From Chitinophaga sedimenti (GTDB lineage Bacteria > Bacteroidota > Bacteroidia > Chitinophagales > Chitinophagaceae), in assembly GCF_023156195.1 (NCBI RefSeq), contig NZ_JAKUKA010000001.1, positions 1,798,001 to 1,862,000 of the forward strand: 64,000 bases of DNA, read 5' to 3'. The notes under the pieces are model-generated. The model was not told the origin of the DNA and did not search any database. It saw nothing but the letters and a program-made list of their open reading frames with translations. The translations under genes were made by a program, and so were the position numbers. How positions within the stretch are numbered: position 1 is the stretch's first letter; every line of letters begins with the position of its first letter. This document shows, piece by piece, positions 10,027-18,823 of this stretch.

Positions 10027-10831
10027 CTAGATAAAGTCGATGATGCCTTTGGCTACCGCATCCGGTGCGCACATATGCGGGAAGTGACCATTGGCATCTA
10101 CCACCACCAACCGGCTGTCCGGGATGTGTTGATGCAGGTAGTCTCCCACCTGTAGCGGTACCGCTACATCTTCCCGCGTTTGCATCACGAGCGTGGGTAC
10201 TTTGGTTTTCCCCAATTCCGTGCGGTAGTCGGATTCAAATATCACTTTCGCCACAAACAGGGCAATATCCGGCCGAATATCTGCTAAACTTGCGCCAAAC
10301 TCCTGCACCAGGTCCGGCCGGTCGGGTGCAGCCATTACCATCGCGGAAAAACCCGCAGTCCATGCTTTATAATTTGCGCGCATCGTTTCGTAGAGGCCAT
10401 CCAGTGCTTCCTGGTTAAAGCCGCCGATATAATTCGCCGCTTCATCATTCAGGTAACGTGGACTCGCGCCCACCAATATCATTTTTTGAAAAATTCAGGA
10501 TAACGAATAGCAGTCAGCAGCCCTACCATACCGTTCATCGAATGCCCTACGTAGATCACATTTCTCAACCCCAGTTCGCGGAAAATATCCACCAGGTCGA
10601 GTACATATCCCTGCAAAGAACTATATTTCGCAACATTGAATGCCGACAAATCAGACTTGCCACCCCCATATTATCATACAACACAATGCGGTAATCTTTC
10701 TCAAAGTGAGGAAGCATGTAGTTAAACGCCTCCTGGCTGGAACCAAATCCATGGCCGAATACAATCGTTTCGGCCGCATCGGGATTACCCACGATATTGA
10801 TATTGTTTTTCTTGATCACATTAATGGACAT
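10027..10831 (-). CDS. RsbQ/KAI2-like alpha/beta hydrolase, two frameshifts
   Basis: After repair of indels at the C run 10663-10667 and the T run 10482-10487 the protein has about 268 residues. It matches RsbQ in detail: VFGHGFGSSQEAFNYM, DNMGGGKSDLSAFN, nucleophile Ser98 in GHSMNG, SPRYLNDE, the Asp in TREDVAVP and the His in GHFPHMCAP. RsbQ and plant KAI2/D14 are small hydrolases that feed a signalling molecule or conformational signal to a partner. Here the partner is probably the PAS protein directly downstream. The ATG at 10831 (MSINVIKKNN) is chosen because upstream codons do not resemble the family. Confidence 0.88.
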
Positions 10832-10893
10832 ACAGTAGGTTTGGGTGAACATTGGTACGCTAAAGTAAAACATCTTTCTAAAAGATGAAAAAC

Positions 10894-10930
10894 AAAGAAG
10901 GCCTGCCCGCATAACGGGTAGACCTTCTTT
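10894..10930 (-). terminator. Terminator of the YtxH-like gene
   Basis: Near-perfect arms aaagaaggcctgcccg and cgggtagaccttcttt form a long stem. On the minus strand it is followed by TTTGTTTTTC. It lies between the YtxH-like gene and the RsbQ-like gene. Confidence 0.75.
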
Positions 10931-10993
10931 CTTTATACACTACTGCCGCCTGAGGCGCAGTACTTGCATGTTTTCGCTATCGCGTATCCATAA

Positions 10994-11193
10994 TCAGCTC
11001 ATGGCGTGTTGCATGGAATGCTGCGCGTTCTTTTCTGCGCGACGGTAATGTTTGTTCATTTTTTGAATGCATTGCGGGCGTTATCTTTTACTTCGCCGAT
11101 TGCTGTGTCTACACGATCGCGGTTACGCATGTACAAAATTACGCCTGCCGCGGCGGCACCTAATACTGAAGCAGTGATTAATATGTTTTTCAT
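10994..11193 (-). CDS. Small YtxH-like membrane protein, one frameshift
   Basis: About 66 residues after repair. A single N-terminal membrane segment (ILITASVLGAAAAGVILYM) is followed by a charged helical tail (RDRVDTAIGEVKDNA), the shape of YtxH-like stress proteins. The frame ends at a TGA after six T (11059-11064, plus strand). One more base gives NAFKKMNKHYRRAEKNAQ and a stop at 10994. Without the indel the protein would be 45 residues. The ATG at 11193 directly precedes the hydrophobic segment. Function unknown; probably envelope associated. Confidence 0.65.
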
Positions 11194-11417
11194 GGCTAAT
11201 AAGTTTGTTTGATGAGTAAAAAACAAGCGGCATGCCAAACTGTGTGAAATACTTTTCGTCATACTACGGATGAGCCACATCAAACGCGCGCCTATCTGAC
11301 TGATTTTCTTCTATTTACACCGATTTTCCCGTAAACAAAATAATCAATCCATTTTAACACTTCTTTAGAATGCGCCGCGAAAACTATTGAAAGCAGTAGT
11401 ATATTGCGGATAAAATT

Positions 11418-11894
11418 ATGCTCATTGTCACGTACATATCGTCTACACGCCCGTCAACACCTGCCCATTTCGCTTACCGAAGCGTGGGCGTTTTCAGTAA
11501 TCCCGGCAACCTGGCTAAAATCACCCCGCCATCGATGCGTTTTGTGGTGACGAGTGGCACGTCTGCCGCACCTATTTACCCGGGACAGATCATTGAATAC
11601 ACGATCCGGCCGTTGCTGGGCATAAAGATGTACTGGATGACGGAGATCACGCACGTGAAAGACGGGGTGTACTTTGTGGACGAGCAACGGTTTGGCCCTT
11701 ATAGCCTGTGGCATCATCAACACCATTTCAGGGAAGTAGCGGGCGGTGTGGAAATGACGGACATCGTCCATTACCGCATCCCCTATGGCTGGATCGGCGA
11801 CCTGGCGAATGCCTTGTTTGTAGGCAGGCAATTGCGCGAAGTTTTTGCCTTCCGGAAAACAGCCGTAGAACAGCTTTTTCCTTTAAACAGATAA
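11418..11894 (+). CDS. SRPBCC-fold ligand-binding protein, frameshift near the start
   Basis: The body (NPGNLAKITPPSMRFVV, then YWMTEITHV, DEQRFGPYSLWHHQHHF) is typical of Bacteroidota SRPBCC/polyketide-cyclase-like proteins of ~155 residues. The frame before 11491 is wrong: with five instead of four T at 11491-11494 the upstream frame reads LPISLTEAWAFFSNPGNL, the expected N-terminus. In that frame the likely start is TTG at 11425, while the ATG at 11418 is in the other frame. Substrate unknown. The stop overlaps the convergent gene by 12 bases. Confidence 0.75.
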   Translation: MLIVTYISSTRPSTPAHFAYRSVGVFSNPGNLAKITPPSMRFVVTSGTSAAPIYPGQIIEYTIRPLLGIKMYWMTEITHVKDGVYFVDEQRFGPYSLWHHQHHFREVAGGVEMTDIVHYRIPYGWIGDLANALFVGRQLREVFAFRKTAVEQLFPLNR

Positions 11895-12359
11895 CTTTTC
11901 CAGCTCGCGGCGATAATCATATTGGAGGTCTTCGTGCTGTCCGTCGATTAGTTTCCCGATCTTTTTCAGCTGCGACGCATACAAGCTCATAATAGCAACG
12001 CTGTCGCGCATACGAATACCGGACGTTTTCACCTTCCGGCAGAAATACAGCAACAGCTCTATTTCCGCTGGTTTGGAAGCCGCGTAGCGAATATGCTTAT
12101 TGGTGATGCGCAATATCTTCCGGAGATTCTTTTTCACAAAATATAATCCGGCGGTGGAGAGTTGGGAGAATTCCTCATCCATCATCGCTTTCACGGATTC
12201 CACGTATTGTTGTTCATCGTGGGCTTCAAACAGCAGGTAGGTGAGTAACTCCTTGTTTTCCTGCTTGTGCTTGGACAGCCGCACGCACAACTCTACAAGC
12301 CGGGCGTGCGGTACTTCCTGCAATTCTTTCTTCAGTTCGTTGACCGTAGCGGTTTTCAT
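11883..12359 (-). CDS. Conserved hypothetical helical protein
   Basis: 158 residues, almost entirely charged alpha-helix (TATVNELKKELQEV, RLSKHKQENKELLTYLLF, FVKKNLRKILRITNKH). No signal peptide, membrane segment or known motif. It begins five bases after the stop of the AHSA1-like gene, so the two form an operon. I do not recognise the family and give no function. Confidence 0.75.
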   Translation of the reverse strand: MKTATVNELKKELQEVPHARLVELCVRLSKHKQENKELLTYLLFEAHDEQQYVESVKAMMDEEFSQLSTAGLYFVKKNLRKILRITNKHIRYAASKPAEIELLLYFCRKVKTSGIRMRDSVAIMSLYASQLKKIGKLIDGQHEDLQYDYRRELEKLSV

Positions 12360-12364
12360 TACTC

Positions 12365-12744
12365 CTATTCGGTATAAAAGTCGATAAGTGAGCCGAAATA
12401 GGCATCGTTCCAGCCTTCCACGATGTCGTCGTAAGCTTCATCGGGAATGTTGGTATGTTTCAGTTCTACAGAAGTTCCTTTTTATGTGGATGCAGGATGA
12501 TGGTAACGATCGAAGGCACTTCCTGTTCGCCGAAATACCACTCCTGCACTACTTTACGATCGTCTTCAAACTCGATATTACGTCCCGCGATGCTATCATC
12601 CCAGAGCGAAAACTCGGAGCCTGGTTCGGTGCTCATGATCGCAGGCTCCCCGCTCCAGAGGCGGATCGTCGCCGGGTTTGTCAGCGCTTTGTACACGTCT
12701 TCCGGCGGTGCGGCCAGTATGAAGTAATTTTTGTAATCTTTCAT
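12365..12744 (-). CDS. AHSA1/SRPBCC-domain protein, one frameshift
   Basis: About 126 residues after repair. The start MKDYKNYFILAAPPEDVYKA and ALTNPATIRLWSGEPA are the first strand and helix of the AHSA1 fold. The frame ends early at five T (12479-12483, plus strand); one extra base gives HKKGTSVELKHTNIPDEA and a full C-terminal helix (VEGWNDAYFGSLIDF). Proteins of this family bind small hydrophobic ligands or act like Aha1 fragments. It lies just upstream of the conserved helical gene and may share its transcript. Confidence 0.8.
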
Positions 12745-12753
12745 AACGCAAAA

Positions 12754-13941
12754 CTAATGAATCCAGCCCGATAACCAGCCCTTAATTGTAACACCGCATA
12801 GCCAGCCCATGACCAACACTACAGCCCAGCCGGACACCTGCATCCACACCGGGTGTTTGTATACGCTCCGGACAACCGGCCGCGAAGCTGCAATCAGCAT
12901 AACCGCCAGGGCCACTGGCAGGATCAATCCGTTTAATGCCCCCGCCATTACCAGCAGTTTCACGGGATTACCGACGGCTGTAAATACCAGGGTAGAGAAC
13001 ACGATAAAGGCCGAGATCAGCCATTTCTCGTACCGGGCTATTATAGGATGGAACGTCTTCATAAAAGAAACCGATGTATAAGCGGCGCCTACTACAGATG
13101 TGATGGCCGCACTCCAAAGCACCACGCCGAAAAATCGGTACCCTACCTCTCCTGCCGCGTGACGGAAAACGTCTGCCGCGGGATTACCGGCATTCAACAC
13201 CGCTCCGGCCGTCACAACGCCCAAAGCTGCCAGGAATAAAAGGGTGCGCATCAAACCGGTAATTAAAATACCGCTAACGGCCGCGCGACTCACTACCGGT
13301 AACGATTCCTTTCCGCTGATACCGGCATCCAGCAGACGGTGTGCGCCGGCGAAACTAATGTATCCACCTACCGTACCGCCTACCAGGGTAATAATAGAAT
13401 TGGCATCGATTTTCGAGGGCCAAACACTTTGTTGCAATGCCTCGGTGACCGGCGGATGTGAACTGACTGCGACGTACAGGGTGAGTACGATCATCAGGAT
13501 ACCCAGCCAGCGGGCAAAATGGTCCATCATTTTACCGGCTTCCTTCATCCAGAAAATCACCAGCGCCAATATGCCGCTAAGGATGGCGCCGTAATTAACG
13601 GGCATGCCAGACAACACGTTCATCCCTAAACCGCAGCCGCCGATATTGGCGATGTTGAAGGCAAGGCCGCCTATCACTACCAAGCCAGCCAATACATACC
13701 CTAAACCCGGGAGTAAATTATTAGATAAATCCTGCGCCCGTGTACCCGTCACCGTTAACACGCGCCAGATATTCAGCTGCGCGCCAATATCCAGTAATAT
13801 CGATACAAGTATCACGAAACCGAAAGCGGCGGCGAGTTGTTGTGTGAACACGGTGGTTTGCGTAATGAAACCCGGGCCGATGGCCGAGGTAGCCATCAGG
13901 AATATTGCGCCGCCAATGGCGGATGCAGGCTGCTTTTTCAA
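12754..13941 (-). CDS. NRAMP-family transporter of the 5-oxoprolinase cluster (YcsG-like)
   Basis: About 395 residues and eleven or so hydrophobic segments (SAIGPGFITQTTVFTQ, IGGLAFNIANIGGCG, TLVGGTVGGYISFAGAH). The best start is TTG at 13941, which overlaps the pxpA stop as TTGA and fits the first conserved residues (KKQPASAIGGAIFLMATS). The longer frame to 14031 only covers the pxpA C-terminus. In Bacillus a similar NRAMP-like protein (YcsG) accompanies the same pxp genes. The metal-binding DPGN motif of true manganese NRAMPs is not seen at the expected place (GPGF instead). I infer that this branch moves 5-oxoproline or another organic substrate, but that is not shown. Confidence 0.85.
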   Translation of the reverse strand: MKKQPASAIGGAIFLMATSAIGPGFITQTTVFTQQLAAAFGFVILVSILLDIGAQLNIWRVLTVTGTRAQDLSNNLLPGLGYVLAGLVVIGGLAFNIANIGGCGLGMNVLSGMPVNYGAILSGILALVIFWMKEAGKMMDHFARWLGILMIVLTLYVAVSSHPPVTEALQQSVWPSKIDANSIITLVGGTVGGYISFAGAHRLLDAGISGKESLPVVSRAAVSGILITGLMRTLLFLAALGVVTAGAVLNAGNPAADVFRHAAGEVGYRFFGVVLWSAAITSVVGAAYTSVSFMKTFHPIIARYEKWLISAFIVFSTLVFTAVGNPVKLLVMAGALNGLILPVALAVMLIAASRPVVRSVYKHPVWMQVSGWAVVLVMGWLCGVTIKGWLSGWIH

Positions 13942-14678
13942 GGGTAGCGGATAATTAGTTGGTGTTGAATAAATGATTGGTTGATTCGTTTTGCAAATGC
14001 AGCGGCATGCTCGCCATCGCCATGCAAGCATACCGTTTCTGCCAAAATGGGCACCAGTTCTCCTGTAATGGCATATACCTTACCCGTGGTCACCATCTGT
14101 AATGCCTGTTCCAGTGCCAGTTCTTCGCTTTTGATCACGGCGCCGGGCATACTGCGCGGCGTAAGTGAACCATCTTCGAGGTACGTACGGTCGGCAAATA
14201 CTTCGGAAGCCGTGCCTAGACCAGCGGCCCGGGCTTCACTTATGAGGAAACTGCCGCTCAAGCCAAAGAGCCGCAGTTCGGCGTCTACCTCTTTGATAGC
14301 GGCAGCAATGATTACGGACATGTCGCGGGAGGCGGCGGCCATATTATACAACGCGCCATGCGGTTTCACGTGTCGAAGTTTAGCGCCCTGTTCTCGGCAG
14401 ATGTGCTGTAAGGCATACACCTGCTGCGTTACCAGGTCGAACAGCTCGTTGCCTTCCAGTTGCTGGTTAGTGCGGCCGAAATTAGCCTTATCATTAAACC
14501 CGGGATGTGCGCCTACCGCCACGTCGTATTGCATGGCCAGGTCTACTGTGCGGCGCATGGTATCTTCATCGCCGGCATGAAATCCGCAAGCGATATTCGC
14601 GCTGCTGATGAAAGGTATGATGGCGGCATCATTACCGATGCCTTCTCCCAGATCGCAATTCAGATCAATATAAGTCAT
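13938..14678 (-). CDS. pxpA: 5-oxoprolinase subunit A (LamB/YcsF family)
   Basis: About 246 residues. It starts MTYIDLNCDLGEG, the family's diagnostic N-terminus, so ATG at 14678 is preferred to 14717. Further family blocks are SANIACGFHAGDEDTMRRTV, VGAHPGFNDKANFGR and RHVKPHGALYNMAA. With PxpB and PxpC it forms the ATP-dependent enzyme that opens 5-oxoproline (pyroglutamate) to glutamate, a damage-clearing reaction. It overlaps pxpC by 14 bases and the transporter by 4. Intact. Confidence 0.95.
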   Translation of the reverse strand: MTYIDLNCDLGEGIGNDAAIIPFISSANIACGFHAGDEDTMRRTVDLAMQYDVAVGAHPGFNDKANFGRTNQQLEGNELFDLVTQQVYALQHICREQGAKLRHVKPHGALYNMAAASRDMSVIIAAAIKEVDAELRLFGLSGSFLISEARAAGLGTASEVFADRTYLEDGSLTPRSMPGAVIKSEELALEQALQMVTTGKVYAITGELVPILAETVCLHGDGEHAAAFAKRINQSFIQHQLIIRYP

Positions 14679-15657
14679 ATGCTTGCCTCCACTTTTCCAG
14701 TTGTAATTTACAGGCATTTTCGAGCAAATGCAAACGTTGCGTTTGTTCGTGGTGAGCTGCTATGGCATCATTCACGCTTACTAATGTAAAGCGTAACGGC
14801 TGCGCAGGGCGGTGTTGCGCCAGCGATGGAAGATCCGCCGCGATCACATGCCCGATACGCGGATAACCGCCCGTGGTTTGATGGTCTGCCGTCAGGATGA
14901 TCATTTGTCCGTCGGGCATCAGCTGTATCGCGCCGCGTGTAACACCCGACGACAGCAACTCCCCTTCTTTATAATGCTTTAACGCCACGCCTTCGAGCCG
15001 GTAGCCCATGCGGTCGCAGTGCCTTGTACAATCGAAGCTGTGATTAAACAATTGCTCCTGTTCACTTAGCAGCGTGAATTCACTTCCCGCAGTGATGCGC
15101 AGTTCCGTTGTGACATACATGTTCTGCGTATAGATCATCCGGGGCAATACCTTGAAGTCTTTACGGTCGAGCAACTTTGCGTAGTTGGCTTTCTGCTTCA
15201 GCGGCAACATGTCGTTCTTTTGTAATGCACGTCCGTGAAACCCGCCGGCTCCTGCTTTTAAATGGGTGGAGTAGCTGCCCATCCAGGGTTCGAGATCAAA
15301 GCCGCCGCGTACGGCCATGTAACAACGCGCGCCGGACACCGGCCCCTTGAAATACAGCAACGCCTGCGCAGCTACCAGCACCGGTTTGTTTAGCGGCAAT
15401 ACCCGTCCGTCTATCATCGCGGTGAAATCACCGCCGGATAAGGCGATGATAGCGCCGGATTCGAACAGGAAAGAGGATGTGGGGAAGTGCATTTCCAGCA
15501 CCCCTTCGCCCGCCGGGTTGCCAACGAGGGCATTGGCTGCACGTACCGCAATGCGGTCCATGGCGCCGCCGGGATTGATGCCCAGGTGCTGGTATCCGTA
15601 CCGGCCGAGATCCTGGATAGTATCCATCAGGCCGGGTTGTAGTACACGTATGCTCAC
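14665..15657 (-). CDS. pxpC: 5-oxoprolinase subunit C (KipA/biotin-dependent carboxyltransferase-like)
   Basis: 330 residues, full length. Family blocks: IRVLQPGLMDTIQDLGRYGY at the N-terminus, GINPGGAMDRIAVRAANALVG, and GVTRGAIQLMPDGQMIILTADHQTTGGYPRIG, of which the last closes the active-site region. It belongs to the carboxyltransferase-subunit fold shared with urea amidolyase. It is coupled to pxpB by an ATGA overlap at 15654-15657 and overlaps pxpA downstream. Confidence 0.95.
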   Translation of the reverse strand: MSIRVLQPGLMDTIQDLGRYGYQHLGINPGGAMDRIAVRAANALVGNPAGEGVLEMHFPTSSFLFESGAIIALSGGDFTAMIDGRVLPLNKPVLVAAQALLYFKGPVSGARCYMAVRGGFDLEPWMGSYSTHLKAGAGGFHGRALQKNDMLPLKQKANYAKLLDRKDFKVLPRMIYTQNMYVTTELRITAGSEFTLLSEQEQLFNHSFDCTRHCDRMGYRLEGVALKHYKEGELLSSGVTRGAIQLMPDGQMIILTADHQTTGGYPRIGHVIAADLPSLAQHRPAQPLRFTLVSVNDAIAAHHEQTQRLHLLENACKLQLEKWRQAYDLY

Positions 15658-16367
15658 GATTGCTTTTTAAGTTGATCAAATTCCCTGGCTGAAATGGGCA
15701 CAAAGGTCACTTCGTCACCGGGCTGGCAAAAACTTGCCGGTTCCCGCGCCGCGTCAAACATACGGAGGGGTGTTTGACCGATGATGTTCCAGCCGCCGGG
15801 TGATGCCAGCGGGTAAATACCGGTTTGTGCGCCTGCAATGCCGACGCTGCCTGCCGGTACGAGGGGCCGTGGTTTCGATAACCTTGGCGCCACCAGCTGT
15901 TCGGCTACCGTTCCCATATACGGAAAACCTGGCAAAAAGCCCAACATGTACACGGTATATGACCGGCCGGTGTGCAGCGCGATCAGTTCCTCCACGCTCA
16001 TCTCCTTTTGCCCGGCCAGCGCGGTAATATCAAGCCCGTATGCAGGATCGTAACACACTGGTATGTCGATCTGCCGGGCCGGGGTGGCGGTAATATTTTC
16101 AGTGCCGGATAATAATGCCGGCACCTGCAGGCTTACCCAGCCGGCCACGTCTTTGTCCAATTCCGCGTAAATGTAAAGCGCATCGTAGACGATGGTTAGC
16201 GAGGCGTAGGCGGGAATCAGGTCCCTTACCCAGCGGGGCGAGAGCTGTTGCAGGCGACGGAAAGCAGCCATTACGGCCGCGTTCACAGCGGGATCTATCC
16301 GTTGGGGCCAGTTCAGCAATAATGCGTTTTCGCCTTGTTGTATAATGTCGTATCCTAATGGTTGCAC
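15654..16367 (-). CDS. pxpB: 5-oxoprolinase subunit B (KipI family)
   Basis: 237 residues, intact. The C-terminal half carries the signature YMLGFLPGFPYMGTVAEQL, RPLVPAGSVGIAGAQTGIYP and SPGGWNIIGQTP, which define KipI/PxpB. It is the first gene of the operon pxpB-pxpC-pxpA-transporter, all on the minus strand with overlaps at every junction. In Bacillus the homologue also binds the sporulation kinase KinA, but this is not relevant in a Bacteroidota setting. Confidence 0.95.
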   Translation of the reverse strand: MQPLGYDIIQQGENALLLNWPQRIDPAVNAAVMAAFRRLQQLSPRWVRDLIPAYASLTIVYDALYIYAELDKDVAGWVSLQVPALLSGTENITATPARQIDIPVCYDPAYGLDITALAGQKEMSVEELIALHTGRSYTVYMLGFLPGFPYMGTVAEQLVAPRLSKPRPLVPAGSVGIAGAQTGIYPLASPGGWNIIGQTPLRMFDAAREPASFCQPGDEVTFVPISAREFDQLKKQS

Positions 16368-16449
16368 AAATTAAAAATACGAAATTCCTTGCCCGCTTCC
16401 TTCGCATTACCATTTTTAATAGATCGACCGCGAATTGGCCGTAGAATAG

Positions 16450-17268
16450 TTATTGTGATTGCTTCATGATGCTGTACAATACTTTCCTTTCCGCCTCACT
16501 CATTTGCGCCCCCTTCGTGGAATCGCCGGGCATAAACTTGCGACGGAACGCCTCCACGGCGCCGGTGCTGTCCTGTACATTATACCCCACGATACGTAAC
16601 GCGGTCAGCGTTTCGAAGCTGGCTGGCAATGAAACGGCCGTTGTATCGTACCAAAGTCCAAAACCTTTTTCTGCTAAAGATTGCCAGGGGAAATAGACAC
16701 TGGGATCTACTTTACGGCGGGGCGCGATATCGCCATGGCCGATGAAGTTGGCAGTGGGAATGTTATAGCGATGCTTCAACGTATCGAGCAGCACGAGTAA
16801 ACTACGCACCTGCATAGGCGCAAAGGGTTCATTACCATTATTATCGAGTTCTATCCCAATGGAAGCAGAATTAATGTCGGTCATATTGCCCCATTTCGAC
16901 AGGCCGCCGTGCCAGGCGCGGAGATAATCATTCAACATATGATGAATGACGCCATCGCGGCAGATCACGTAATGCGCGCTTACCTGCGTACGCGTTACCG
17001 TAAAAGTTTTCAACGTTTGATCGCAGGAGTTTTGCGCGGTGTGATGAATGATCACGAAGTTTGGTTTCCGCAAATTAAAATTTACCGTACCCGCCCACCA
17101 ATTGGGCTGGTTGAGTGAATCTACGGGCACGGGCGAAGGCTGATTGCGTAAGTCGGCCGCGAGTGTTTTGGCCTGCTGCCGGTAAGCTTTATTCGTCGCT
17201 TTATACGGCTGCGGGGCGCAACCGGCCATCAACAAAAGGACAAAAAAGAGGAGGTTTATTTTTCTCAT
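16450..17268 (-). CDS. N-acetylmuramoyl-L-alanine amidase (Amidase_2 type), lipoprotein
   Basis: 272 residues. A lipoprotein signal peptide ends in LLLMAGC, so the enzyme is anchored to the outer membrane or cell surface. The amidase_2 zinc ligands are visible: His in FVIIHHTAQN, His in NFIGHGDIAP and Asp in RRKVDPSVYFP. The fold is that of AmiD/AmpD, which cleave the amide bond between muramic acid and the peptide stem. The gene is intact and stands alone; the pxp operon follows on the same strand 82 bases downstream. Confidence 0.92.
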   Translation of the reverse strand: MRKINLLFFVLLLMAGCAPQPYKATNKAYRQQAKTLAADLRNQPSPVPVDSLNQPNWWAGTVNFNLRKPNFVIIHHTAQNSCDQTLKTFTVTRTQVSAHYVICRDGVIHHMLNDYLRAWHGGLSKWGNMTDINSASIGIELDNNGNEPFAPMQVRSLLVLLDTLKHRYNIPTANFIGHGDIAPRRKVDPSVYFPWQSLAEKGFGLWYDTTAVSLPASFETLTALRIVGYNVQDSTGAVEAFRRKFMPGDSTKGAQMSEAERKVLYSIMKQSQ

Positions 17269-17318
17269 AAGCTTAAATATAGCATGTTATTTGTGTTGTT
17301 GACAGCAAATCCATGTTT

Positions 17319-17747
17319 ATGTCAAACAAATTCACTGCCAAAGCTGCTATTGCGATCAATGCCACGCCGGATAAAGTATGGGAGGCCCTCACCGACCCCG
17401 ATATGATCCGAGAATACCTGTTTGGCACCAATACGATCACCGACTGGCAGAAAGGAAGTCCTATTACTTACAAAGGAGAATGGAAGGGACAACCGTATGA
17501 GGACAAAGGCACCATCGTCGATATCGTACCCGAAAAACGATTGCATACGACGTACTTCAGTGGCATGTCGGGCAAAGAAGACATCCCCGAAAACTATGCA
17601 AATGTGATTTACGAAATTTCCGAACAGCAGGGAAAAACGGTGCTTACCATCACGCAGGATAACAATGCGGACGAAGCGTCCCGCAAACACTCCGAAGAAA
17701 ACTGGAACACGGTGCTGGAAGGCCTGAAACAATTAGTAGAGGCCTAA
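17319..17747 (+). CDS. AHSA1/SRPBCC-domain protein
   Basis: 142 residues, intact and cytosolic. INATPDKVWEALTDPDMIRE is the typical first helix, followed by GEWKGQPYEDKGTIVDIVP and a C-terminal helix (EENWNTVLEGLKQLVE). The start at 17319 (MSNKF) fits the family better than the ATG two codons upstream. Its stop codon interlocks with the HPP gene's stop (CTAA at 17744-17747). Ligand unknown. Confidence 0.88.
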   Translation: MSNKFTAKAAIAINATPDKVWEALTDPDMIREYLFGTNTITDWQKGSPITYKGEWKGQPYEDKGTIVDIVPEKRLHTTYFSGMSGKEDIPENYANVIYEISEQQGKTVLTITQDNNADEASRKHSEENWNTVLEGLKQLVEA

Positions 17748-18310
17748 CGACGCCGGAACATCGGTTTAGTGGGATAACTACGGTGTTTGGTCGCGTTGTT
17801 AGCGACAAGCGCTACGGCTAACAGGATCAGTACACCCGTAAGCACCGGGCTTAATACATATAAAAATCCCAGCGATTCAATTCTTGGCGTACCCATATTG
17901 GCGATCAGCGCAGTTGCACCGCCGGGTGGATGGAGCGTTTTTGTGATCTGCATTGCCACGATGGATAAGGCAACGGCCAAAGCCCCGCCCAACCACAATT
18001 CCGTAGGAAATATCTTATGACAGATGACGCCGATGAGCGCGCTGATCACATGTCCGCCGATTAAGTTACGCGGCTGCGCGAGCGGGCTGTTGATCACGCC
18101 ATAGATCAATACAGACGAAGCGCCGAAGGAACCTATCAGGAACAGGTTTTCGTTGGCGATCAAATATTTACTGTTAATTAAACCGATGAGCGCAATGCCG
18201 ACGAAGGCGCCAATGAACGTAATGATGTGCTCTCTGGTGTCTACTAATGTTTCCCGGTATAAAATATATTTTACTTTACGGTAACTCCGCTTCAGCTGTT
18301 TAACAGGCAT
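17744..18310 (-). CDS. HPP-family integral membrane protein
   Basis: 188 residues with four membrane segments. The family name motif is present as TLHPPGGATALIA, along with IGSFGASSVLIYG and SPLAQPRNLIGGHVISALIG. HPP proteins are inner-membrane proteins; some plastid and cyanobacterial members carry nitrite, but function here is not established. The gene is intact and convergent with the AHSA1 gene, sharing a 4-base stop overlap. Confidence 0.9.
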   Translation of the reverse strand: MPVKQLKRSYRKVKYILYRETLVDTREHIITFIGAFVGIALIGLINSKYLIANENLFLIGSFGASSVLIYGVINSPLAQPRNLIGGHVISALIGVICHKIFPTELWLGGALAVALSIVAMQITKTLHPPGGATALIANMGTPRIESLGFLYVLSPVLTGVLILLAVALVANNATKHRSYPTKPMFRRR

Positions 18311-18352
18311 GTTTTGGTGGCAAATTTGTATCCGGGCGCAAAGTTAAATAAT

Positions 18353-18817
18353 CTACCGCTCAAATCCACCCTTTACCATGCTCCAGAACTCATCCAGCGC
18401 TATGATCCGCTGTTTAAGGAACGAAATTACCGCTCCCCACTGCGTTTGATCAAAGATGTTTGCGGGTTTCAACTCCTTTTGGATAAGGCTGACAGCCTGC
18501 CCGTATTCATTATTTGCCGCCTCGTTCCACGCCCACGTTTCGCCAAGCGTTTCATGCAAAAAAGACTGCAATTGCAGTAATTGCTGAAAATACCGGCTGC
18601 GTGTCGCCTCGTCCGGATGGTCGATGGCAATTGCGATTACAGCGGTTTTGGTATCTGCCTCCATGGTAAAACGGATATGTTTGATACCGGTTTTGTAATT
18701 GATCCAGTTGATCTTTTCGCCATCTGCGGAAAGTATGGGCGACATGTATTTTCCAAAGCTGGTCCAGAATGCCTGTCGCAGCTGCGATGCTTCTTGCCGG
18801 GTGTACATAGCCGGCAA
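18353..18817 (-). CDS. DUF4268-like protein
   Basis: 154 residues, soluble. The sequence (QAFWTSFGKYMSPILSADG, KTGIKHIRFTMEADTKTAVI, EFWSMVKGG) resembles DUF4268 domains, which are often found attached to nuclease-like or restriction-associated proteins. Here the domain stands alone with no restriction genes nearby. Its start at 18817 leaves only a 6-base gap after the GH78 stop codon upstream, so it may be the last gene of the rhamnosidase transcript. Confidence 0.72.
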   Translation of the reverse strand: MPAMYTRQEASQLRQAFWTSFGKYMSPILSADGEKINWINYKTGIKHIRFTMEADTKTAVIAIAIDHPDEATRSRYFQQLLQLQSFLHETLGETWAWNEAANNEYGQAVSLIQKELKPANIFDQTQWGAVISFLKQRIIALDEFWSMVKGGFER

Positions 18818-18823
18818 ATGTAG

